Shown piece after piece: positions 34,801-45,020 of a DNA stretch of 64,000 bases (the first letter of the stretch is position 1; every line of letters begins with the position of its first letter). Source of the DNA: Chromera velia (Eukaryota > Sar > Chromeraceae). Under the pieces are notes generated by a model. It saw nothing but the letters and a program-made list of their open reading frames with translations. It made no database searches and had not been told where the DNA came from. A program made the position numbers and the translations under genes. Location: positions 46,232 to 110,231 of the forward strand of contig JAHBMJ010002204.1 in NCBI GenBank assembly GCA_018398765.1. The letters are read 5' to 3'.

Positions 34801-36585
34801 CCTCGTCCCACCTCTCTTGCAAGACCGTCGACCGATGACAATCATCTCCACTGTCACCTTTCCCCGTCTCTTGCTCGTCGTCGAGCGCCTGTGCATGTGA
34901 CGAGACGGGCCGCCTGAACGGTCAGCTCGTGGTTGCGTCTGCAGATCCCCATGAGGGAACGGATTTACACCTTCTCCCTCTCCACCCCCCTCACCCTCCC
35001 TGTGGATCACAGGCGAAGATGTGGCGTGGGGAAATGGAGGAAGCGTCTCCAAAAGTTCCGCCTCTCCCTGTAGGCCCTCTGCCCCTCCCGGCCCCTTCCC
35101 GTGCCCCCCCCGGGTAATTGATGCTCGTGGAGACGGCGGGCAGGAGTGCTTGGGGGAATTGGGGGGAGTCGGTCTGAGGGAGGCCCGGACCTCAACGGCT
35201 TGGGAGACGATATGACCTGCGGGCACATTGCAGTCATTCAGTGACACCCATTCATCAATGTATCCATCCTTAGAAGGAAAATAAGTCGGGCACATTGCAG
35301 TCATTCAGTGACACCCATTCATCAATGTATCCATCCGTAGAAGGAAAATAAGTCGGGCACATTGCAGTCATTCAGTGACACCCATTCATCAATGTATCCA
35401 TCCGTAGAAGGAAAATAAGTCGAACCGAAAACAGCAGCCAGGAAGACAGGGAAGACAACAAACTCCAAGACACCCAAGACCACAGTAAGAAGAAAGACGG
35501 CCGCACAAAAAGAAAACAAAAAGAACACATTGAAAAACGGACCCTGTACGATGGGGACCATCCACTTGGCAGACACTCCACGAGACCTGAAAACCTGCAG
35601 AGAGAGAGAGAGACAAACAGACATGGTTAGACACAAAAAGAAGATAGACAGCTTAGGAGCAAGAGGAAGCAGGGGTGGGGCCGCTGGGTTGGAGAAGAGA
35701 ATCTGAGCAAGCAAGAGTGCACAACCTGGTCAGCACTCTCATTTCCATTATAGCTTCCACTGAATCCCGCCCCTCCCCTCCTGTGCAGACAACCCGACCG
35801 ACTGAGAGAGAGAGAGGCTGATGTACCTGCAAAAGTCCAAAGTTCCAGAAGAACCGGGAGTCTGCAACCGAGAGGAGATCCACCCCCCCTGGTCCCACCA
35901 CTCTCGGGTCGTCTTTTGGTTTTTGACTTTCAAGCACCGTCTGTCTCTGCCTGGTGTTCGTCAGGTCAAAGTGGTAAGAGAAGTTGAACCCCGCACAGAG
36001 GAGACGCTCGACGCCCTGAAGATACTTTGCGTGGTCACCAAAAACACCGGAGGGACTCGCACCACCGGCACCGTCACGTTTACCAGCCAACAACCCAAAA
36101 CCCAAGCCAAGGAGCCCTCCGATACCCCCCCCTCCTTTGCCGTCCTTCTCTTTCTCCTTCCCTTCTCTCTCACTTCGTCTCCCTGCCAAATCCGTCGCGA
36201 AAGGCAATATCTCCACTTTCGTTATTTGGTAGATCAAGCAGTTGTCAATCTTGCACACGCTCTCGCTTTCAGTGGCTAAAATCAAGTAGAGGGATCGGTC
36301 GATATCCAAAACTCCAACCAGAACGTCCACTTTGATTTCCCTCAACTTGTCAGGGTAGGCGTCTCCGTGGAGAACCTCCCTGGGTCTCTCCGTTACACCC
36401 CCACTTTTTCTGTCAATCAAAATCTCAGACGGCTGGGTCTCAGCATCGACGTGCCACTTCTGTATGACGAACTCTTGGGCCAGTACAATGAGACGGTACA
36501 TGGGCCGATCTGCAAAGTCTGCACGGAGCTCTCCTCCCAGATCCCCCGAGGCCGAGAGATCCACAAACATTGAAGGAGAGGCCAT
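21360..36585 (-). CDS. Synaptojanin-like phosphoinositide phosphatase (SAC domain plus inositol 5-phosphatase)
   Basis: Exons in transcription order: 36585-35827, 35594-35543, 35216-34340, 34089-33966, 33529-32990, 32595-32474, 32224-31889, 31028-30930, 30616-29897, 29459-28797, 28512-28357, 27977-26814, 26434-26351, 25988-25724, 25468-25416, 24855-24786, 24442-24381, 24044-23893, 23481-23293, 22962-21360. All phases agree except for one base at the ambiguous N at 31955. The product is about 2,696 residues, longer than animal synaptojanins because of Ser/Pro/Gly-rich inserts. SAC motifs include WMVPIVQG, VQIRGSIPTFWEQ, YDFHAE, DLGGFDMQRYN and catalytic RTNCMDCLDRTN (30945-30980; CX5R intact). 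5-phosphatase motifs are VTWNLSGK, YVICFQEL, ATMGNKG, FINVHLSSG, GDFNFR, PTYKY, SWTDRIFF and SDHKPV, all present. The C-terminal ~500 residues are disordered. In this family the two domains strip SAC-sensitive phosphates and the 5-phosphate of PI(4,5)P2 during endocytic uncoating. The start is the first ATG in the N-terminal SAC frame. Confidence 0.9.
22972..23000 (-). repeat. (TG)n tract at a 3' splice site (sense strand)
   Basis: On the sense (-) strand this is a TG repeat ending a few bases before the acceptor CCAG of the last synaptojanin-like exon. Confidence 0.85.
23504..23573 (-). repeat. Compound (CT)n(GC)n(TG)n tract upstream of an acceptor
   Basis: On the sense (-) strand the order is CT repeat, alternating CGCGCG, then TG repeat. 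About 20 bases later comes the acceptor TGTGCAG of exon 23481-23293. Confidence 0.85.
24967..25041 (-). repeat. (TG)n / (GTGA)n intronic microsatellite
   Basis: The + strand shows ACAC, then ACTC repeats, then ACAC. It lies in the intron between exons 25468-25416 and 24855-24786 of the synaptojanin-like gene. Confidence 0.85.
31249..31620. repeat. 72-bp minisatellite, five units plus a partial sixth
   Basis: Units start at 31249, 31321, 31393, 31465, 31537 and 31609 (partial), spaced exactly 72 bp. Each contains the palindrome-like GTTGTTTGAAAACAAC (7-bp arms, 2-bp loop). The array lies inside the intron between exons 32224-31889 and 31028-30930. Because 72 is a multiple of three, it gives open frames on both strands with 24-residue periods. 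I treat these as non-coding because the flanking exons join in phase without them. Confidence 0.9.
31751..31806. repeat. (GAAG/GAAA)n microsatellite
   Basis: This is a purine-rich tetranucleotide tract on the + strand, pyrimidine-rich on the sense strand of the surrounding synaptojanin-like intron. Confidence 0.85.
31955..31955 (-). other. Single ambiguous base with a one-base phase break in the SAC domain
   Basis: Exon 32224-31889 starts in one frame (DPAHAPGEAS...ETDLLV). After the N it must be read in another frame to give AVWLTDLGGFDMQRYNLIASD, a good SAC sequence. One base appears to be missing at or near the N. With it restored the whole 20-exon model is in frame, so an assembly or base-calling error is more likely than a true mutation. 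Confidence 0.8.
35221..35421. repeat. 67-bp tandem repeat, three units, abutting a splice acceptor
   Basis: Units start at 35221, 35288 and 35355, nearly identical. The array lies in the intron between exons 35594-35543 and 35216-34340. It ends four bases before the first base of the latter exon, so the acceptor CCCGCAG is at the array edge. A 67-bp period is not a multiple of three, which argues against coding. Confidence 0.9.
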
Positions 36586-37324
36586 CACGCACTTTGGAAG
36601 TTGCAATCAGATCAGTCAGCACATTGTAGGGCTAAGAACATTTAGGGGAATCTGGGTGCTGGGGGAGTACTTCCAAGCTCCCCAAACCAGGCGCTCTCTC
36701 TACCAGTCTGGGAGACACTGATAGGAACAACAGTATAGCTCTCTACCTGAACCGTCTTCACAAACAATTGACAATTGCACTGCAGCGTAAAACAAAACCT
36801 CTGCAGGAACATTTGAGGACCATAGAAGCTCCGCACTAGCAAACTACTGCACGCGTGTATTTGTGTGTGTGCACTGAAAGAACGTCTGATCCGACGATGT
36901 TTGCTGCTCCTGCTAGCTTGCATGTAATTGAGGCTCGAAGATGCTCTCACTGAGCGCGATCTGAGCGCGGGCGGGCCCCGGCCATGCAAGACAGTGGCCC
37001 GCGCGCGCCCGCACATCCCGCGGCCGCGCGCATTCTGAGGATTTTTACAATGAATCACAAAGACATAATAATATATTAATATACAACGACACACATCGAT
37101 CTAAACTTTCATCTTCATTTGTATATATTAATATATACAGCTTCGACTTCGACCACTAACCTGGCAACTATACTTTTCGTTGTTGAAGATTTTCTGGTTG
37201 ACGCTCTCTTGATGTCAAAATCTGTGGTCCATTCAGTCTGAGTCTCTGAAACAGCGTCCGTCTCCTTCCTCCTACCTCACAGAAAAAGGGCTTGAAATAG
37301 TCAGGAATTCGTCTGACAGGCAGA
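36586..37324. promoter_or_regulatory. Intergenic spacer between divergent synaptojanin-like and ankyrin genes
   Basis: The two start codons point away from each other across 739 bp. The spacer has a GC-rich block at about 36958-37035 with CGCG runs, next to AT-rich sequence from 37040. No specific promoter element can be named. The promoter role is inferred from position only. Confidence 0.4.
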
Positions 37325-38768
37325 ATGGAACGATCAGCGGCAACTCTCGTCCCTGTCCGCCAGAGTCTGCAGATTCTTGCTGCAAGCCTCATGGAGGTCG
37401 TCGGGATGTTGCAGAGTACGGACGCTCTGCTGGGTAATCTCAATTTTCCCGGCCTACGATCAGGGGACGTCTCAACCTCTGATACCCCTCAAGACGGCAT
37501 GTCCTCTGCATTGCTTCCGGCAGAGGCAGCCATTTTTGATCGACTCACAAAGCTGGTGGAAGTCATGAGGAAGGGTGTGAGGGTTGAATTGAACACGATC
37601 ATGAATCTGTACTACAGCATGGACTTAGAGCCACTGTTTGCCCTCGATATAGGTAACGTGATCCGTTCCTTCCAAGTAGTGTCGGCTGAGGTGCTGCGTG
37701 ACGCCCTCAACGCGTTCATGGAGACGGGGGAGAGGGAGAAGCGAGAAGATCTTGAGCTTCTCCAGAATGTGGGCGCGGAAGTGGACACCGTCGTTGAGGT
37801 TCCACAGGCTGCTCCAACGGGAGACGGTGGGGTGGGTGGCCAGGGGATCCGGCAGAAACTCCAAGAGACTGCGTTGATGAGAGCGGTTGATTTTGGGAGT
37901 TTGGAGGCGGTGGAGATTCTCGTGGGGTCGGGGGCTGGACTTGAAGTCCGTCGGGAAGGGGGAGAGGGTGAGGGAGGGAAGAGGGCCCTCCACTTCGCCT
38001 GCCGGGACGGGAAACCGGAGATTGCCGAGTTTCTGGTGTGCAGTGGTGCAGAGATAGAGGCAGCCACTGATATCGGAGTGACGCCTCTTTATTATGCCGC
38101 CCAAGCGGGTCTCACTGGTCTTGTCAGGTTTTTGCTAGGAAAAAGTGCTGACGTGCACGCGAAAACAACAGATAAAGGCAAGACCCCGATTTTTAACGCA
38201 GTCGCGGACGGCCACAGAGATGTGGTTGAGCTGCTTCTTAACCACGGTGCAAAAGTTAATGAGAGAACGAATGACGAGCAATGTCCTCTGCATTTTACTT
38301 GCATACGTTACAACAGCATTCCGAGGGATCACAGGAGCATTGCAGAGCTCCTGATTTCTCGTGGGGCCGATGTCGATGCAAGGTGTCGATCTGGGTCGTC
38401 AGCCCTCCATTTTGCCGCTTGGAGCGGCGCGCTGGGTGTCGCCGAGGTTTTGTTGGAGAACGGTGCCGACCGTCATGCGAGGGACAACTCTGGAAACACA
38501 GTCTGTTCTGCACCTCGTTTCGCGTGAGGCGCTAGCCAGTTCAGAAGAGACAGAAGATGATTTGTACGAGAAGAAGCTCCGTATTGCAGAGCTTCTGGTT
38601 TCTAAAGGGATTGACGTCCGTGCAGTGAACCACAATGGAGGGACAGCACTTGACATTGCGGAGGCGCGCCAGCCTGCAGATTCACCTGTAATTGCATTTC
38701 TTCGGGGGTTGGCCCCTGTAGAAGAGGCAGGAGAAGAGAATGAAAACCCAGAGGCAGATGGGGCTTAA
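37325..38768 (+). pseudogene. Intronless ankyrin-repeat protein gene with one frameshift
   Basis: An ATG at 37325 opens a frame that ends after 400 codons at 38527. A second frame continues the same protein to TAA at 38766-38768. The N-terminal ~180 residues are helical and unrecognised. Ankyrin repeats follow, with typical cores ALHFACRDGKPEIAEFLVCSGA, TPLYYAAQAGLTGLVRFLLG, TPIFNAVADGHRDVVELLLNHG, PLHFTC...IAELLISRGADV and ALHFAAWSGALGVAEVLLENGA. The next repeat reads SGNTV in frame one and LHLVSREALA in frame two. Removing four bases (within 38501-38510, GTCTGTTCTG) would restore G-N-T-V-L-H-L. The gene has no introns, unlike its neighbours. It is either a recent pseudogene or intact with a sequencing error. 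Ankyrin repeats bind proteins; the target is unknown. Confidence 0.8.
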
Positions 38769-39010
38769 AGTAAAGGCCTATCAAATGGGAATTGGAGAGC
38801 AGGGAAGAGACATTGGCTGTATGGTTAGCGCTAGAATCTATAGGGATTCAGTCTGGAAACACAGAGTATCATGCGGAGTATAATTGATACGTTCAATTTT
38901 ACAGTTTGTTCTAGAGTTTGTTATAAACAGTTTGCGTTTTTAGTGATTAGTGGTTAATTATCTTTAATCTGACTAGTAATCTGAGTTTGGATCTAGGTCT
39001 GGATCAGACT

Positions 39011-40910
39011 TATAAGGCTGAAAAAAGGTGCATAAGGTGCTGGTGCTGGTGTAAAAACAAGTTTGCACCTTAAATCAGGTGCAAAATAAGGTGTACCGTT
39101 TACCCTATAAAAGCTAGGTTTCTAGGGTTGATTTCTAGTGTTTCTAACGGCCAAAAGGCGCCACCTCAATCAAGGCCTAAAAGCTTTTTATGATATGGAT
39201 TTGCTACATTGATTTTTACTATGCAAAACAACTTAAAATGTCACTAGAAATATCAGTGAAAAGGCGATAAAAAACAAAAATAAAAAAAATGACAATTAAA
39301 GACTATATGTCTCTGACTGTCTCATGACTTCGGTCTCTTTCTGAGTTTCTTTTCTCAATTTAAGCAACGTTTTTCACCTGTCCAATGTTTGAATATGTTT
39401 AGCGCCGGTTGCCTGCTGCACTGTAGTCCAGTTCTGTCCCTATACGGTCCATAAAACCTTCAAACTGCATGATGCCCCTTTGGAGCAAACTCATGAAGAA
39501 AACAACCACAAATGGTGCATTTTCATGAAAAAGAAAAAGAAGAAAGAATAAAATAAAAGAAGGCTTTTTTTAATTTGTATTTTTCCTCTGAGCAAGGGCA
39601 AGTGAGGATAAGTGAGGGCCTGATCTCAAGGCTCAGAGCCCAGCCCCGTCATACCTAGCTCTCTTCTTCACTCACCCCCTAGCTCACCCCCCCACACAAA
39701 ATGACAACGGAGGACAAAAAAAAGGAAGAAGAGAAAGAAGAAGAGGAGAAAGAAGAGGAAAGAGCAGGCTCCTTGTAGACTTTGTCTCACTCGAAGTCTG
39801 ACTTGAAAGTTAACCTCAGTATGTCGTCTTTCTTCCCTAGAACCTCCTCTAGTTTGATGCGGGCTGGTTGGGGTGGAGGGGAGGCTTTGGCTTTGGCTTT
39901 TAATTTGGGTTTGGCTTTGAAGAATGAGAGAAATACGGACAGAGTCGGACAGGTGCGATTCCTAACCCCAGACCCTCTGGAAGTACCAAACGCAACGAGA
40001 AGCCGTGGTATGACAGAAAGTCAGATACAGATCTGTATGTGAGCATGCAAACTTGACGAAACTTGACGAGCCATCAGCAGACGGAAGTGACGAATGGTTC
40101 CACTCTCTAAGGCAAAGCAGCAAATCGAATAATCAAACCAATTGCACTCTTACTGACCAAGATAGATTGAGCCCGCCAATCGTAAAGAGCATCCGGCACC
40201 AGGTTTGAAAAGTCCTTACCTACAACCGAGAGGGAGAGTGTCAATGTACCTTCACGTATGCGTGTTCCCATGTATGTGTCGTTTCTGCTTCTCTTCATCA
40301 TATGAAAAAGAATCTGCGTGGAGCAGTGCATTGGCATTCATCTTCAGATTGTTAATAAAGGTCGAGGAAGCTGTTTTCCTCCCAGCAAACCGTTTGGCAT
40401 TGTGCCATTGCTATGCTTACTCAGTCTGTTTACTCAGCTTCTTGACTCAAACCTGTTATTCTGGTCCTTTTACCCTCATCCGCGCCGCGTTGCTATGCAT
40501 ACATATGCAGTCGTTTCTGTTGCATAAGGCAGCCCATAAAACAGTTCTCATACTGCAAAGAGAAGAGGTACGCATGCTTCAATGGACCTAATTGATTTTA
40601 TGCAGCGCATGCGTTATGACCTCTGTATGTAGCCGATTTTAAATTTATCTCAAAAATCGGCTGCATATGATTGGATTTGTTCCGCGCACCGCGGCCCGGC
40701 AACACGCGCGTTTGGGGCCGTGGGGAGCCGAAGGGGCGGGGCCGCGGCGCGTTGCATGGCCATGATGCTGACACTTTTCAACCAATTCCGTTTAATCAGG
40801 TGCAAAACAGGTGCATCAGGTGCATCTGGTGTAAAACAGGTGCATTTGGTGCAACTTCTTGGTTTGCACCTTTTCTAAGGTGCACCTTTTCCAAGCCTTA
40901 CAGACTTATA
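39011..40910. mobile_element. Possible element bounded by inverted GGTGCA-rich ends
   Basis: The left end (from 39011) reads TATAAGGCTGAAAAAAGGTGCA and continues with several GGTGC repeats and an inverted TTGCACCTT. The right end (40797-40910), reverse-complemented, reads TAAGGCTTGGAAAAGGTGCA and continues with the same GGTGCA family. The ends are imperfect inverted copies about 1.9 kb apart. No transposase is recognised inside. Exact termini and target-site duplication were not established. Confidence 0.4.
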
Positions 40911-41400
40911 ATATAAATTAAAAAATATTTATTATTTAACTTGAAGCTGGTAGTGTATTGAATAGATTAAAGGATTATTAAGCGGCATTATTAATTTAAG
41001 CCTACGATTCTACTATCATTTTAGGCTACAAAGTCGGTTTATCAACTGTAACTACGTTAATTAATTCAAGTCAATTAACATCAATTAACTATGGAATCAC
41101 TAGTGGAATCATCGTGTCAAATACATACTATAGTCAATGCTAGTAGTACTAAATTTATTTAATTGGTTATAATTGGTTGCTAGTTTGGTTAACATAGAAT
41201 CAACGTTTAATTAAGGCATGCATGAAACGTTTATCACTGGGTCACTCCCATCGTGCATATCAAATATTAAATTTGATGTCTGAAAGATTTGTTTTATTCA
41301 AATTTTAAATTTAAATCTTGTTGAACCTAGATATATATACTAGGCATGATCTGTATATCTATTTTTATATTATATTTTCAATTTTAAAAATATATCTATA

Positions 41401-41405
41401 TATAT

Positions 41406-41459
<54 letters not shown>

Positions 41460-41460
41460 A
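41401..41460. repeat. (AC)n(AT)n microsatellite
   Basis: An alternating TATATA, CACACA and TATATA tract in AT-rich intergenic DNA. Confidence 0.9.
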
Positions 41461-41474
41461 AAATATCTATATCC

Positions 41475-41790
41475 GTGAAGCAACAGCTAGTACATGAGCG
41501 TCAGAGCTACTCAGTGCTAGGCTATAGCTTCACCTAGATATGATCTCAATCTCGTGGCCTCATCGACAGAAGGAGTGTTAATGTACAGTCTTGCTGCTTT
41601 GCCTCTAGATAGGCCAGTTTGATGCAGTATTTTCTGTTTGATTGTATTTGTGCATGCTCTATCGATCCAACGTGCATGCTGTATGCATGTGTATGCATTT
41701 TCACGTCACCTGCGCTCGCTTTGCGTGCAGGCCGTGAAGCTTCGACTTGGCGCGGATTGACTTAATTGACTTTGCTGGTGCCACTTTACG
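41475..41790. repeat. Direct repeat copy 1 (about 316 bp)
   Basis: It starts GTGAAGCAACAGCTAGT and ends GGTGCCACTTTACG. It matches 42394-42723 at high identity, apart from small substitutions and a 14-base insertion in copy 2 after CATGAGC. It may be one terminal repeat of a small retroelement or a segmental duplication. Confidence 0.85.
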
Positions 41791-41794
41791 GCTA

Positions 41795-41832
41795 TTCCCT
41801 TCTTTATGAGCGGTAGCGGATAGAAGGGAACC
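41795..41832. repeat. Inverted repeat (hairpin) between the direct repeats
   Basis: The arms TTCCCTTCT and AGAAGGGAA are perfectly complementary, separated by about 20 bases. The hairpin lies just inside copy 1 of the direct repeat. Confidence 0.75.
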
Positions 41833-42393
41833 CTAGAGGGAACCCGTCACCGTGTTGGTGGTCAAGAAACTTCACGTGCTTGTCTTGCTGCTTGCGTCCT
41901 ATCATGTTCTATCCTCTCCTTCTTAGTTGAACTTCTTGAAGAGGGACAAGAATCTGTCCCAGAGCAAAGGTGACAGATCACGAGAGAGCGCTTGACTTTT
42001 GCGTTGAAGTCGGTACGAAAGCCTGGCTCCGGGTGAAGAGGCTTAGACAAAGCTGCACAGACCAAGCCGCCTGAAGTGCGTTTCATTAAATTTTGATATA
42101 CAGGCCTGCCACTTCCACAGGGAAGGGAAGTGCTCCCAGAGTGAAGGGAGGCAAAATGCTCTGAGGGAACAGAGATGTTCGGAAGTGGTTCTCATCCTTG
42201 TGGATGAAGTGATCGTTGATGCTGGTGACGGCCGGAATATGAAGCACCAAGATGAGGTTGTGACTAGAAGAGATGCAAAGAGCAGCTGCCTCTGTCCCTT
42301 CTGTCAAGTTGCCGATCGAGATTCTTTTGTGTTGGGAGAGCAAGTGTGAAAAAGTGAATGAGGCTGCCCGGTTGTCCCAGGAGCCGGCACTAC

Positions 42394-42723
42394 GTGAAGC
42401 AACAGCTAGTGCATGAGCTGTGCATGATAAGCGTCAGAGCTACTCAGTGCTAGGCTATAGCTTCACCTAGATATGATCTCAATCTCGTGGCCTCATCGAC
42501 AGAAGGAGTATTAATGTACGGTCTTGCTGCTTGGCCTCTAGATAGGCCAGTTTGATGCAGTATTTTCTGTTTGATTGCATTTGTGCATACTCTATCGATC
42601 CAACGTACATGCTGCATGCATGTGCATACATTTTTGCGTCACCTGCGCTCGCTTTGCGTGCAGGCCGTGAAGCTTCGACTTGGCACGGATTGACTCAATT
42701 AACTTTGCTGGTGCCACTTTACG
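42394..42723. repeat. Direct repeat copy 2 (about 330 bp)
   Basis: See copy 1 at 41475-41790. The two copies flank about 600 bp that has no recognised coding domain. Confidence 0.85.
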
Positions 42724-44156
42724 ATATCACTTCTTCAATGTATAAACAACTTTCCACTTTATTGATTCACCAAAGAACCTTTCTTGAAGAAAGTTTTCAT
42801 TAACATAGTCTTACTTCATATATTTTTTCTATATATTTTCTCCTGTGTATACATATTATATTATAGGTTATAATAAAAATATATCTAAAAATATATATAT
42901 GGGAGAGCATGGTCTTCCGAGCATATCAAGAGATCTGCGAGTACCTTATGAGATGGCCGCAGGGTCAATTAGGCTTCCGGTGATGCGTTCTTGGTGTTTG
43001 TATGTATGTTTAGGTATATATACTTGATTGACCGGGTGTTTGTCTTTATTAAATTTTCTTCTCTCTTTACTCCTTCCTCATAAAAACCAGTTGATCATAT
43101 TGCGAGCACAAACTTTGCCCCTTGTGGTTACCCCTTCCCTTGGTGACTAATTTATGGTATAGATTGCTTCGATCGAGTTGCTACTTTGCCTTTGGGCGGC
43201 GTAAGCCAGTGTAAATCTTCGAAAGAGTCTGTCATAAATCTGTTTCTCCTCTCATTACCTCTCATCCATCCTTGTTCTTACTTTCTTTTGGGATTGATTC
43301 AGAATTCAATGTATAAATGTGGTATGCACGTGTACTAAGCGCTTATGTCTCCATACGCCTCCGCAAATGTGGTGTGCCTTGAGGCGAATCGATCCGATTG
43401 GCATGCAGGCTTCCTCATCCCCCCCCCCCATGAATATGTGCTCTGGGTTGTCCTCAAAGCCTTGTTAGTGGCTTGGAATCTGGCGTCACTAAATCTAGGA
43501 TTTAACCCTCAATCATCATCATCATATCTGCAGATCACGCCTAATATATACTAAGTCTATATGTACTAAGTTTCACCTTCTGGTGCCTAGTATCACTTAT
43601 GCAACTTATAGTGCGAGGAGGGCTAGTAAGAGGACCAGACTAACCAGAGAATTTAAGAGAGAGAGAGAAAGAAGGGCTTCAATATAATAGTAGCAGCAAT
43701 TAATACATGTAAGGCTTAGAGAATAGATTTAATAAAATAGGATTATATATATTAGGATACGATTTTATGTTCCAGAAATCCCTGCGGTCTACTGCTAAAA
43801 GTCTGCTATTCCTAGTGCTATCCACTGCCAGGTATCGGCTTGCTTACAGCGAGGCTTATAGCAGCCACGTACGGTCAGGACTCAGAAGTTATAAGCGATA
43901 TCATGCCAAATAATCATGGTTCCATGGTCAGAAGCTAGGTCGGAGGCTTCCAAGAATCCAAGTTTGCCCCTTCAAAACAATCACCTACTACATGTCAGTC
44001 AATCAAGGCAGGCATGCAGGCAGATCGAGAGGCAGGCAACAAAGAAACTAATCCGTAGCTAGATCTGTAGCACGCTGTCGAAAGATGCGAAGTTTTGTGA
44101 AAAATAAACCATTGAAGCCAAGTTGGAGGGAGAAAATTGCGGTGTTAAATTTGACA

Positions 44157-44582
44157 CCTTCGCAGCGGGGCTCATGGCGACCATCGAACAGCTCTCGATT
44201 ATCAAAGAGATCCCCGAGAAGACTCAACGAAAAAATCCCAAAAGAAAAAACAATTAATAAATTGAAACCAGGAAGACGGGATGACACAAAATTGCTGCGT
44301 CGGAGAGATCTCGCGCACTCACGTCCTCTCAGCATGTTTTGATGCATGGGGTTTGTCTCAAAAGGCTCACCTTCGCAGCGGGGCTCATGGCGACCATCGA
44401 ACAGCTCTCGATTATCAAAGAGATCCCCGAGAAGACTCAACGAAAAAATCCCAAAAGAAAAGACAATTAATAAATTGAAACCAGGAAGACGGGATGACAC
44501 AAAATTGCTGCGTCGGAGAGATCTCGCGCACTCACGTCCTCTCAGCATGTTTTGATGCATGGGGTTTGTCTCAAAAGGGCGA
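44157..44582. repeat. 213-bp tandem duplication
   Basis: Unit 1 is 44157-44369 and unit 2 is 44370-44582. They are almost identical, which implies a recent event. 213 bp is 71 codons, so open frames run through both copies on each strand, but no domain is recognised. Confidence 0.9.
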
Positions 44583-44936
44583 AGACGTGGGGAGATAAGA
44601 AGGTTCAAGGACACACGGCAGACGGTAATAGATGCAAGAGGAAAATGGAGAGGCGATCTGTTTCAAGCACTCAGCCGGGCATTATCGAATCCCTTCGTCA
44701 CCGTTCAGACTACTCACACTGAGTCAAGGCCTATTGCTGAATCACCCCATGCAGGCCTTCTCGGAATCACACCGTTTGCCAAACCAAAGCACAGACAGAA
44801 GACGAAGTGAATGATGAGCAAGCACACCTCTCTGACTTAAAGGCCCGAGGAGAAATTTCAGCAAAATGAACCAGGCAGGCTCATGATCAAGTCAGTCAGC
44901 ATGCCTGATTGATTCGGCATCTGGTAACTTAAATGG

Positions 44937-45020
44937 ACCCACTCACTCACTCACTGACTCACTCACTCACTCACTCACTCACTGACTCACTCACTCACTA
45001 ACTCACTCACTCACTCACTG
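44937..45020. repeat. (ACTC)n microsatellite overlapping the P450 stop codon
   Basis: On the P450 sense (-) strand this is (GTGA)n. The last codons and the TGA stop at 45009-45007 lie inside it. Confidence 0.9.

Larger units (their letters stand above)
21930..34965 (-). other. Endocytic-adaptor short motifs in the inserts of the synaptojanin-like protein
   Basis: The disordered parts hold NPF at 34957-34965 and 30242-30250 (EH-domain ligands), DPF at 27279-27287 and 21930-21938 (AP-2 ear ligands), and LLDVE at 22464-22478 (clathrin box, L-h-x-h-[DE]). Each lies in low-complexity sequence within an exon. The motifs are short, and their function is inferred from known endocytic proteins. Confidence 0.5.
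38769..45006. other. AT-rich, gene-poor region with repeats
   Basis: No conserved protein is recognised. Contents listed separately: a possible inverted-repeat element (39011-40910), an (AC)/(AT) tract near 41401-41460, two 320-bp direct repeats, a 213-bp tandem duplication and an (ACTC)n tract. Small ORFs such as 41862-42086 and 42086-42343 on the - strand have no recognisable domain. Confidence 0.6.

Noticed and set aside
44048-44614. 188-codon - strand ORF as a gene
   Set aside because: It is the 71-codon translation of a tandem duplication, equally open on the other strand, with no recognisable domain.
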